From Salvelinus alpinus (Eukaryota; Chordata; Actinopteri; Salmoniformes; Salmonidae), in NCBI RefSeq assembly GCF_045679555.1, contig NC_092115.1, positions 35,782,728 through 35,846,727 of the forward strand: 64,000 bases of DNA, written 5' to 3'. The translations under genes were made by a program, and so were the position numbers. Positions 1 to 9,734 of this stretch are shown piece by piece (position 1 is the first letter of the stretch; every line of letters starts with the position of its first letter). The notes below the pieces were generated by a model. The model searched no databases. It was not told the DNA's origin and saw nothing but the letters and a program-made list of their open reading frames with translations.

Positions 1-575
1 TATCTGCTCCCCCCTTTGAACTAGAGACTTGAAACTTTGTTTGTAGGTGTCTTTCCTTATGCTGAACAAATTTGCCTCAAGAAGCCATAAGGTCCGTTAG
101 GATAGATTTTCCTCCATCTTGGACATTTTTGAAAACCTTTGAAAACGTCTTCTCATGAACCAGTCCAAATAACACCAATTAACACCAACATCTCTTCAGG
201 GGTGTAGGAATGGGTGGGTAGCCAGGCCCACCCAATCAGATTGAGCAAAAACCAAAAACGTATACATTATTAAAATAAAAATACCCAGTACATCAGTCTT
301 TTAATGGTGTTGAGAAACAAATGTTGCTGCATTCAAATATGGCCGAACCGTACTTATAGATGCACGTTAGCGCATATGCTTATGCTAAGAATACTTTTAA
401 AATGTTCTTCTCACGAACCATAACTCAGATTGACTCCAATTAATTAGTCTGTAATGAATTTGACAATGATAAGTTGCTGCATTCAAAGTCAGCCACGCTA
501 CACCACTAGATGGCACCATATCACACCGGGGCTATAAGAACTGAACCGATGGACATGGGGCCATGAAACTTGGTA
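1..575. other. Non-coding, with one short repeat fragment
   Basis: No exon or credible ORF is visible. Around 195-250 there is a fragment with the GCCCACCCAATCAGATTGAG block. The same block recurs in the other orientation at about 28,790-28,940, and a related stretch lies inside the MITE at 10,950-11,755, so this is dispersed repeat material. The remainder is unassigned AT-rich sequence. Confidence 0.5.
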
Positions 576-583
576 TGTAAACC

Positions 584-1180
584 TAGTGGTGGAAAAAGTA
601 TCCAACTGTCATACCTGAGTAAAAGTACAGATTCCTTAATAGAAAATGACTCAAGTAAAAGTCACCCAGTAAAATACTACTTGAGTAAAAGTGTAAAAGT
701 ATTTGGTTTTAAATATACTTCAGTGTCAAAAGTAAATGTAATTGCTAAAATATACTTAATTATCAAAAGTTAGAGTTAAAGTATAAATCACTTCACATTC
801 CTTATATTAAGCAAACCAGACAGCACCATTTTCTTTTTTTAAGGATAGCCAGGGGCACACCAAAACTCAGACATAATTTACAAACAAAGCATTTGTGCTT
901 TGTCAGTCCGTCAGATTAGAGGCAGTAGGCAGGTACAGGGATGTTCTCTTGAGAAGTGCGAGAATTAGACTATTTTCCTGTCCTGCTAAGCATTCGAAAT
1001 GTAATGAGTACTTTTGGGTGTCAGGGAAAATGAATGGAGTAAACAATACATTATTTTCTTTAGGAATGTACTAAAGTAAAAGTAAAAGTTTTTCAAATAT
1101 GAATAGTAAAGTACAGACACCCCAAAAAACTACTTAAGTAGTACTTTAAAGTATTTTTACTTAAGTAATTTACACCGCTG
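584..1180. mobile_element. Non-autonomous hAT-type element, 597 bp, with 8-bp TSD
   Basis: The sequence begins TAGTGGTGGAAAAAGTA and ends with the near-inverse ACTTAAGTAATTTACACCGCTG, which is the CAGNGGTG-like terminal inverted repeat expected of hAT elements. Both sides carry the identical octamer TGTAAACC (576-583 and 1181-1188), the 8-bp target duplication diagnostic of hAT transposition. The interior is rich in AGTAAAAGTA motifs and has no transposase, so it must have been mobilised in trans. A second copy of this family lies at 52,073-53,830. Confidence 0.85.
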
Positions 1181-1239
1181 TGTAAACCTTATGTGTATGT
1201 CCTTAGAAGCTGTGTGAATATAAAGTCACCGTAACCTTA

Positions 1240-2180
1240 GAAGGCAGCCCCAGACCAGTTGGTGGCACTATAGATATCATTGCCAATGACTGGAACGAAC
1301 TGCAAAAATCTCTGAAGCTGGAAACACTTATCTCCCTCACTAGCTTTAAGCACCAGCTGTCAGAGCAGCTCACAGATTACTGCACCTGTACATAGCCTAT
1401 CTATAATTTAGCCCAAACAACTCTCTCTTCCCCTACTGTATTTATTTATTTTGCTCCTTTGCACCCCATTATTTCTATTTCTACTATGCACATTTTTCCA
1501 CTGCAAATCTACCATTCCAGTGTTTTACTTGCTATTGTAACGATTGTCGTCTGGAGAAGGAGAGGAGGACCAAGGTGCAGCGTGGTAAGTGGTCATATTT
1601 TTTAAATAAAATACCAAAACACTTGACAAACAACAAAAACGACAAACGAACAGTCCTGAAAGGTGAAACAAAACACTAAACAGGAAACAACCACCCACAA
1701 ACAAAAGTGGGAAAACAGGTTACCTAAATATGGCTCCCAATCAGAGACAACGATAGACAGCTGCCTCTGATTGGGAACCACACCAGGCCAAACACACAGA
1801 AACAGAAAACCTAGACCTACAACATAGAATACCCAGACATAGAATACCCACCCACATCACACCCTGACCAAACTAAAAATAGAAACATACAAAGCAATCT
1901 ACGGTCAAGGCGTGACAGCTATATTGTATTTACCTCGCCACCATGGCCTTTTTTTTGCCTTTACCTCCCTTATCTCACCTCATTTGCTCACATTGTATAT
2001 AGACTTATTTTTCTACTGTATTATTGACTGTATGCTTTGTTTATTCCATGTGTAACTCTGTGTTGTTGTATGTGTCGAATTGCTATGCTTTGTCTTGGCC
2101 AGGTCGCAGTTGCAAATGAGAACTTGTTCTCAACTAGCCTACCTGGTTAAATAAAGGTGAAATTAAAATAAAATAAAAAA
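1240..2180 (+). mobile_element. 3' end of a LINE, interrupted by a solo LTR
   Basis: The segment 1,240-1,530 translates on the plus strand to the tail of a LINE polyprotein (a stretch reading NDWNELQKSLKLETLISLTS, with a stop shortly after). It is followed by a pyrimidine-rich 3' UTR that resumes after the inserted LTR at 1,923. The tail ends in CTACCTGGTTAAATAAAGGTGAAAT plus A-rich repeats near 2,180. It is 5'-truncated, as is usual for LINE insertions. I place it in the CR1/L2/Rex-like group with moderate confidence. Confidence 0.6.
1536..1917 (-). mobile_element. Solo LTR (same family as the LTRs at 18,083 and 19,822)
   Basis: A 382-bp unit starts TGTAACGATTG and ends GGCGTGACA. It is flanked on both sides by the pentamer GCTAT (1531-1535 and 1918-1922), so it is a TG...CA LTR with a 5-bp target duplication. 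It aligns along its length with the two LTRs of the complete element at 18,083-20,194 (shared landmarks: GGAGGACCAAG, TACCTAAATATGG, CTGACCAAAC). No internal region remains, as expected after LTR-LTR recombination. The strand follows the orientation inferred for the complete element. Confidence 0.85.
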
Positions 2181-2502
2181 AATGGCACCAGTGGCACAAT
2201 AGGATACTGTAGGGCTGGCACAAAGTGCTTCTTCTTATCAACTGTATGCAAGAATTTCCTCTGTGTTGTCTTAGGAATTCAGCATTCTCTGTTTTATCTC
2301 TCCAACCCCCATTGTGTCACCTCTGAGAAGAGGTGACAGAGGTTACATCATGTAGGTTTGATATCTGATTGGAGGTTAACTTTACAATAATACTATTGAT
2401 CAACAACTCAGATTTTGAATCCAAACAACTCAGATGCTTATAAAAGGGTCTTAGATTCATTTTTCTTTCTCTATTTTGTTCCTGAACTGCTGCGGTGAGA
2501 TA

Positions 2503-3262
2503 CTCTCTCTTTCTTTCGCTCTCCGTCCCATGGACCTTTGGGGCATGGCCTTTCAGGCTATGATTTCTCTCTTTTTTTCGCTCTCCGTCCCATGGACCTT
2601 TGGGGCATGGCCTTTCAGGCTATGATTTCTCTCTTTCTTTCGCTCTCCGTCCCATGGACCTTTGGGGCATGGCCTTTCTGGCTATGATTTCTCTCTTTCT
2701 TTCGCTCTCCGTCCCATGGACCTTTGGGGCATGGCCTTTCAGGCTATGATTTCTCTCTTTCTTTCGCTTTCCGTCCCATGGACCTCTGGGGCATGGCCTT
2801 TCAGGCTATGATTTCTCTCTTTCTTTCGCTCTCCGTCCCATGGACCTTTGGGGCATGGCCTTTCAGGCTATGATTTCTCTCTTTCTTTCGCTCTCCGTCC
2901 CATGGACCTTTGGGGCATGGCCTTTCAGGCTATGATTTCTCTCTTTCTTTCGCTCTCCGTCCCATGGACCTTTGGGGCATGGCCTTTCAGGCTATGATTT
3001 CTCTCTTTCTTTCGCTCTCCGCCCCATGGGCCTTTGGGGCATGGCCTTTCAGGCTATGATTTCTCTCTTTCTTTCGCTCTCCGTCCCATGGGCCTTTGGG
3101 GCATGGCCTTTCAGGCTATGATTTCTCTCTTTCTTTCGCTCTCCGTCCCATGGACCTTTGGGGCATGGCCTTTCAGGCGATGATTTCTCTCTTTCTTCCG
3201 CTCTCCGTCCCATGGACTTTTGGGGCATGGCCTTTCAGGCTATGATTTCTCTCTTTCTCTCT
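2503..3262. repeat. Minisatellite: 62-bp unit, 12 copies
   Basis: The phrase CTCCGTCCCATGGACCTTTGG recurs with a strict 62-bp period, starting at 2521, 2583, 2645, 2707, 2769, 2831, 2893, 2955, 3017, 3079, 3141 and 3203. Each unit has a pyrimidine-rich half (TTTCTCTCTTTCTTTCGCTC) and a half containing the CCATGG palindrome and GGGGCATGGCC. Units differ by only one to three substitutions (for example CCGCCCC in the copy at 3017), so the array was homogenised recently. The array begins just after a CTTTCTTTCT-rich unique flank. Confidence 0.95.
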
Positions 3263-4311
3263 CATCATGCTTAGAATAATGCTTTGTTAATGTCGGTATT
3301 GCCATGTAACTTAAGCTTTATGTCGTGCATGGGAATCCATTCATTTGACAAAGTAATTAAATAATACTTGTATTTAAAAAATTCCATTCTCAGACATTTC
3401 TTACTTGCCTATTACTTTAACTCAATAGTGTTCTTGCATCTTTCTAAATCATCTTTATGGAGTCAGATAAACATTTGAATAAGCTAATTACTTCATCTGA
3501 TTATGAGCCGCATGTGAGGTGTTTATAATCATACAGTATATACAGTATATATACACATGTCAAATATTACTGCCCACTACATTACTATAGCAGTAACTAT
3601 TGATCAAGTGGACTTTGTCTCATGCAAATGGATGTTAGATTTAAATGATGCAGACGGACAATGTGAAATAACATGATTACTATATCTGTTTAATCACATA
3701 ATGTTGCCCTTATTGTAGAAACTGGAAGTCCTGCTGTTTGCGCAGTCAGCGTATTGCAGCTGTGAGAGTGTATTGAAGTATTTTAGAACGCTAATGTGAA
3801 CTGTACCAACTGAGATTTAAATAATTTACAAAAACACATTTTGACAAAATAAGTCCCAGAATTCAAAGGTGACTGTAACAAACCAATACACTAATGCTAA
3901 AAATATTTCACAAATCTTAACATAAACATTAGTCAAATTGACCCCAGAATTGGTATATAAACTCAGTACATTAAGTAATGACTTTAAGATTGATTACCTG
4001 TTGCATGCGACGATGCATGCAAACCAACCTACAGCATTAGACTACACTTCACTAGCATCATCCTTGTGGCATTGCGAGATAAACATGGTAATGTTTTCAC
4101 TGCACATAACAGAAGATACTGTAGTTCCTACATGATAGAGTGCTTGCTTTGTTATCCAACTGATTGTGTCTGTGCTGTCATCCTGTCAACCCCTTTCATT
4201 GCTACTTGTAACTATATTTTCATTGTCATATTTTTTACAAAACATTTTTAAAATACAAGATTATTTTATATGTAGGCTATGGGATGGGGCTATAACAGTA
4301 AGTAATAGGCT
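3263..4311. other. Intergenic, nothing recognised
   Basis: This is AT-rich sequence with a short TATA/CAGTATATACA simple tract near 3,535-3,555. Short open frames around 3,938-4,251 have no domain, no coding-like composition and no splice context, so I do not call them genes. Confidence 0.5.
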
Positions 4312-5120
4312 ATCATTCTGAGCTACAGTTAACCGCCAAAATAATGGAAACACTTGAGTAAATGAGGGATACAAAGTATATTGAAAACAAAGTATATCTC
4401 AACATGCTTAGGGTCATGTATTAAAATGCTGTGCAGGCCATTATTTTGGAAACCATGGCCATGCCCCCATAGGATGACAATGCCCCTATCTACAGGGCAC
4501 GAGTGGTCACTGAAAGGTTTGATGAGCATGAAAGTGATGTAAACCATGGTTGGTGTTTCCTTTATTTTGTCAGTTACCTGTACAAAACATTAAGAACACC
4601 TCTGCTCTTTCCGTGACACAGACTGAACAGGTGAAAACAGGTGAAAGCTATGATCCCTTATTGATGTCACTTGTTAAATCCACTTCAACCAGTGTAGATG
4701 AAGTAGATGAGACAGGTTAAAAAATGATTTTTAAGCCTTAAGACAATTGAGACATGGATTGTATTGTATGCCATTCAGAAGGTGAATGGTCAAGACAAAA
4801 TATTAAATTGCTTTTGAACTGGGTATGGTGGTAGGTGCCAGGCGCAACGGTTTGAGTGTGTCAAGAACTGCAACGCTGCTTAGTTTTTCACGCTCAACAG
4901 TTTCCTGTGTGTATCAAGAATAGTTCACCACCCAAAGGACATCCAGCCAACTTGACACAACAAGGGGAAGCATTGGAGTCAAAATGGGCCAGCATCCCCT
5001 GCGGAATGCTTTCGACACCTTGTAAAGTCCATGCCCTGATGAATTGAGGCTGTTTTGAGGGAAAAATGGGTTGCAACTCAGTATTAGGAAGGTGATCCTA
5101 ATGTTTGTATACTCAGTGTA
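4312..5120. mobile_element. Tc1-type non-autonomous element with a MITE nested in its terminus
   Basis: The right end reads GATCCTAATGTTTGTATACTCAGTGTA and the left part ACAAAACATTAAGAACACC, which together form the inverted-repeat ends of a common fish Tc1-like family. The interior has a decayed non-coding transposase region (around 4,860-5,050). The left terminus is interrupted at a TA by a separate MITE at 4,326-4,580. Another decayed copy of the same family begins near 45,017. Confidence 0.6.
4326..4580. mobile_element. Tc1/mariner MITE, 255 bp, TA-flanked
   Basis: Starts CAGTTAACCGCCAAAATAATGG and ends with the inverse, TTTATTTTGTCAGTTACCTG. Both sides are TA (4324-4325 and 4581-4582), the target duplication of Tc1/mariner elements. 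The outer 28 bp or so of the two ends pair with few mismatches. No ORF remains. Confidence 0.75.
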
Positions 5121-6217
5121 TATTAGTACTGGTATCTTTACTGTAGAGATGTCTGCTGCACCTTGACATGACCAGGCAATATTGCAGTCATCACGTCACC
5201 ATTATACTTCTACTTATGTAATGCATAATCATGTGTAATACATGCATAATTAATTAAGTCTTAGTAAATGTGTACTTAATAAATGTATATTTACTCCTGT
5301 TGGGTTCAGTTGCTGAGAAGGTGTCTGCCTTTATTACTGTTGATGTAGTTAGGATGACACAGAGTGCCTGAGGTCTAATATCAAAAAGGCTGCTCTACAT
5401 GTTATGAGGAGATTATACATTTTCTGAGGCTATCCTAGGGCTATGAGAACACGTCTAGGCTAAGTATATTTCTACTTTGCCTTGGCAACCTGAAAACACA
5501 TGTCATATTGAATAAGGAGTCGTGTAGAAGAGATCATTTGTGTTCAAGTATCCATTACAGTACATAACGAAAAAGTGATATAATTGTTTACTATAGGGCC
5601 CACAAAGAGTGGGTAAGGTACAGCCCTGACCAGGTTAAAGTAAGCCAACAAGAGCAAGTATTGGCGGAGGACGGTGAAGTTTCCTCTACTCTTATTGCCA
5701 GGTTAACCGCTTCGCATGAGAAGGCAAACATCACATTCCAGAAGGCAAAAAAAATTCAAAATTGGTACAACTTGTGCCTTCTCAGTTTTCAGTTTAATCA
5801 TGATATTACAGGACTCCTTTGAAGACTGATTGCTTCCCTGAAGTTATTGTTGTTATGCTTGTTGTGTCATACTGTGCCCTGAAATGTAACAATTGTGTTG
5901 TTTAGAAAGAGTGCAAGGGCAAATTGAGTTATTGCACACACGCACTTCACAGAGTAGGTGTTCCCTAATGGAAATATGGAAATACATGCTAGGAAGCGCC
6001 AATAGACTCACACTAGCTCGTTCTTGGCTCTGCCCAGCTCCTTGCTTGTTCTGCATGCTAGGATTTGTTTGCTTCCATTGGAAACAACAGACCATGGTCT
6101 ATCTTGGGTTAGTTATAAAAATCTTTGGTTGAGCCATTCCTATAGTGAAAATGAATGGGGAAAGAATAGTGGTTTGGGATAAATGCTGATTTTTATTTAT
6201 TTTAATTAACCTTTATT
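5121..6217. other. Intergenic, nothing recognised
   Basis: No exon structure, protein similarity or known repeat end is evident. Overlapping frames open on both strands around 5,853-6,132 are not supported by any domain or splice signals. Confidence 0.45.
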
Positions 6218-6428
6218 TAAACGCTGAAAATAATGTCTGAGGTTAACACAGGCTTAGGAGATCTTATACATTTTGTTCTATGACATATCAGTCAGTTAAC
6301 ATGACCTTTATGAATTATGAAGCCTTTATATGCTTTGTGAGGTTAGCTGATGAAGATTATCTCATAGAACAAAACGTATAAGATCTCCTAAGCCTGTCTT
6401 TACCATAAACCTTATTTTTGGCGTTTAT
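6218..6428. repeat. Palindromic MITE or foldback repeat, about 211 bp
   Basis: The left arm, AACACAGGCTTAGGAGATC and onward (6,218-6,285), is the near-exact reverse complement of the right arm at 6,359-6,428. The arms pair over about 70 bp with a roughly 75-bp loop; the inner 37 bp match almost perfectly (one clear mismatch, ATTTTG versus CGTTTTG). This is the structure of a small foldback DNA element. The family is not identified. Confidence 0.75.
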
Positions 6429-6770
6429 AGAAAAACCCTACAAAAACTAAATTAATTTTCCCATAGGCTTTGCCCAATGAACCATGGAGGAGTTAGCGTA
6501 CAAAAGGACGCCATTACTATTGATCTCTATTGCTTCAAGTAGGCCTATAGATAATCTCCAATTAAATAATTAAACAATTCAAATAATTAAACATGACGTA
6601 GCAAGTTAAGCGACGTTGCCATAGACCTAATATGTTGACCTTTAGGTTATTGGTTAGGCTACATTGAAATGCGTGAGCTTTTAGATATAAGCCTAATAGA
6701 TATGAAAATTTAAGCGGCTCAGATGTAGCCTAATGGCTTAATTATAGGTAGGTCTATTGATTTTACATAC
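6429..6770. other. Intergenic, nothing recognised
   Basis: AT-rich sequence without exon, domain or recognisable repeat termini. Confidence 0.4.
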
Positions 6771-6965
6771 AGTGCCTTCAGAAAGTATTCACACCCCTTT
6801 ACTTTTTCCAAATGTTGTTGTGTTACAGCCTACATTTAAAATGGATTAATGAGAATTGTATTGTCACTGGCCTACACACAATACCCCATAATGTCAAAGT
6901 GGAATTATGTTTTTAGAAATGTTTACAAATGAATTAAAAATGAAAAGCAGAAATGTCTTGAGTCA
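6771..6965. mobile_element. Tc1 terminal fragment
   Basis: After a TA the sequence reads CAGTGCCTTCAGAAAGTATT, then CACACCCC. It continues with the family's ACAATACCCCATAATGTCAAAGT and TTTTAGAAATGTTTACAAAT landmarks, then stops. The same Tc1 family, more complete, lies at 38,085-39,458. Only one end is present. Confidence 0.7.
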
Positions 6966-8185
6966 ATACCAACCCAATAAAACTTGAAACTTAAACCTCT
7001 AGGTACAGTAAAGGCCTGTACAGTAAGTCCCAGATGCTTAGGTATGAGAATGTGTTCCTCCATGACATGACAGCAGTAGAATTTACAGACCAGTCCTTGT
7101 AGGAACAGTCCAGGCAATGGTTATAAAACGTGAACAAAATCAACTCCCTCGAAACACAGCTAGTTCTCTTCTCCGTGTTAGGAAACAGCCAAAAGACCGG
7201 ACTGTATTGTGATTAGCAGCATGTGTTTAGCAGCAGGTCATACAGTGTTTAATGCCGAGTCAGCAATGGGGAATGTCAGACGACCACTATGTTCCTGTTC
7301 TGAGTGCCCATGGCATGCAGCGAAAGGAAAGGGACCCAAAATGAGGAAAACAAATGTATAGACATTGTGTAAGAACTGGATTTGCAATCACATCTTGAAA
7401 ATGGACGCAAGGCCACTACAGACATTCCTGTGTACCTCATAAAACCTGTCAGTCAGACCCATAAAAACATACAGTATGTTCAAACCACCTTCTCACTAGA
7501 TGTGCTACTGTACAACATTCACAACAAATCATGTGCATTTTGGTGGGATACTAAACTTATTTTGCAAAGGTGTATCTACCAATTACACAGTGAATATCCT
7601 AAAAGAAAATGGAATTGATTGAGTTCAATCCTGTTTGCGAAACACACAACACAGAAAAATGACAGTCACACAGAGACAGTGTGTGTGGGGGGGGAGAGGG
7701 TTACAGGTACAATATTAATGTCAGTTTACACAGTTTATACCACATGTATATTCATAGGCTGACACTAAACAAATGAAATAATAATAGATACATACATACA
7801 GAGAAATTATCATATTGATCACACAGGATTTTGTAATTATACCTTTGTTATGTAAAGAAATGAGAAACAAAAAGTGGTGGGCTTCCACTCCCGACTCCCC
7901 ATCCAATTCCTCCAAGCCCAACATGTCTCAGTCTAATACCTCCGCATCCTCCCCTCACCCGGAAACCACGTTTTCCACCCCTTCCCAACCCACCTAGCAA
8001 CACGGGCTGGTTGTCAGTCCCCACCCCCCCATATCACTATCTACCCACCTGGCCCCCACACCCTCTACCTCCTAAACAGCCACGGTTTCTTATCAACTGA
8101 TGATACTTTTACATCCACCCTCCTGCCCCCCTGTCCTGGTGACTAGAGAAAACCCTCCTCATACCACCCCTTCCCAGTGGACAAG
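6966..8185. other. Intergenic, C-rich stretch, no gene recognised
   Basis: Unassigned sequence. At 7,880-8,160 it becomes strongly C-rich and loosely repetitive (CCCCTCACC, CCACCC); a short open frame there encodes a Ser/Pro-rich string with no domain. Near 7,688 there is a G-run. Confidence 0.4.
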
Positions 8186-8189
8186 AAAG

Positions 8190-9717
8190 TGGTATTCAGA
8201 CCCCTTGACTTTTTTCACATTTTGTTATGTTACAGCCTTATTCTAAAATTGATTAAATCGTTTTTTCCTCTCATCAATATGCACAATATACCCCATAATG
8301 ACAAAGCATTAACAGGTTTTTAGAAATGTTTGCAAATGTATTAAAAATAAAAACCTTAAATGGCACATCTACATAAGTATTCAGACCTTTTACTCAGTAC
8401 TTTGTTGAAGCACCTTTGGAAGCGATTACAGCCTCAAGTCTTCTTGGGTATGACGCTACAAGCTTGGCACACCTGTATTTGGGGAGTTTGTCCCGTTCTT
8501 CTCTGCATATCCTCTCAAGCGCTATCAGGTTGGATGGGAGAGCATTGCTACATGTTCGATCGGGTTCAAGTCCGGGCTCTGGCTGGGCCACTCAAGGACA
8601 TTCAGAGACTTGTGCCGAAGCCGCTCCTGCATTGGCTTGGCTGTGTGCTTAGGGTTGTTGCCCTGTTGGAAGGTGAACCTTCACCCCCAGTCTGAGGTCC
8701 TGAGCGCTCTGGAGCAAGTTTTCATCAAGGATCTTTCTGTAATTTGCTCCGTTCATCTTTCCCTCGATCTTGACTAGTCTCCCAGTCCCTGCCGTTGAAA
8801 AACATCCCCACAGCATGATGCTGCCACCACTATGCTTCACCTTAGGGATGGTGTTGGCCAGGTGATGAGCGGTGGGTGGTTTCCTCCAGATGTGACACTT
8901 GTCATATAGGCCAAAGAGTTCAATTTTGGTTTCATCAGACCAGAGAATCTTGTTTTTCATGGAATTAGAGTCTTTTAGGTGCCTTTTGGGAAACTCATAG
9001 AGAGCTGTCATGTGCCTTTTACTGAGGAGTGGCTTCCATCTGGCCAATCTACCATAAAGGCCTGATTGGTGGAGTGCTGCAGAGATGGTGGTTCTTCTGG
9101 AAGGTTCTCCCATCTCCACAGAGGTACTCTAGAGCTCTGTCAGAGTGACCATTGGGTTCATGGTCACCTCCCTGACCAAGACCCTTCTCCACCTATTGCT
9201 CAGTTTGGCCGGGCGGCCAGCTCTAGGAAGAGTCTTGGTGGTTCCAAACTTCTTCCATGTAAGAATGATGGAGGCCACTGTGTTCTTGGGGATCTTCAAT
9301 GCTGCAGAAATGTTTTGGTACCCTTCCCCAGATATGTGCCTCGACACAATCCTGTCTCGGAGCTCTACGGACAATTCCTTCAACCTCATGGCTTGGTCTT
9401 TGCTCTGACATGCACTGTCAACTGTGGGACCTTCTATAGAGAGTTGGGTGTCTTTCCTAATCATGTCCAATCAATTGAATTTACCAAAGGAGGACTTTAA
9501 TCAAGTTGAAGAAACATCTCAAGGATGATAAATGGAAATAGGATGCACCTTAGCTCAATTTCGAGTCTCATAGCAAAGGGTCTGATTTATGTAAATAAGG
9601 TATTACATTTTTTTTTTAATATATATTTGCAAAAATGTAATCTATTTTAGAATAAGGTTGTAACCTAAGGAACTGTGGAAAAGGTGAAGGGGTCTGAATC
9701 CTTTCTGAATGCACTGC
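8190..9717 (-). mobile_element. Tc1 transposon, degraded, transposase on minus strand
   Basis: The ends read GTATTCAGACCCCTTGAC on the left and GGGGTCTGAATCCTTTCTG on the right, so the element is close to full length (about 1.5 kb). On the minus strand a paired-like HTH segment (9,129-9,470; KNTVASIILTWKKFG) is followed by a catalytic-domain segment (8,649-9,119) with [13 protein letters not shown], which carries the first catalytic Asp, and [10 protein letters not shown]. The C-terminal part (8,394-8,591) is in another frame. Stops and frameshifts make it inactive. It is the same family as 24,176-25,722. Confidence 0.85.
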
Positions 9718-9734
9718 ACATGAAGTGGGTAAAA

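Noticed and set aside
2503-3262. CRISPR-like look of a regularly spaced repeat
   Set aside because: The whole 62-bp unit repeats with no variable spacers, and the genome is vertebrate; it is a minisatellite.
7815-7997. Ser/Pro/Thr-rich open frame
   Set aside because: C-rich low-complexity sequence; no start context, domain or exon borders.
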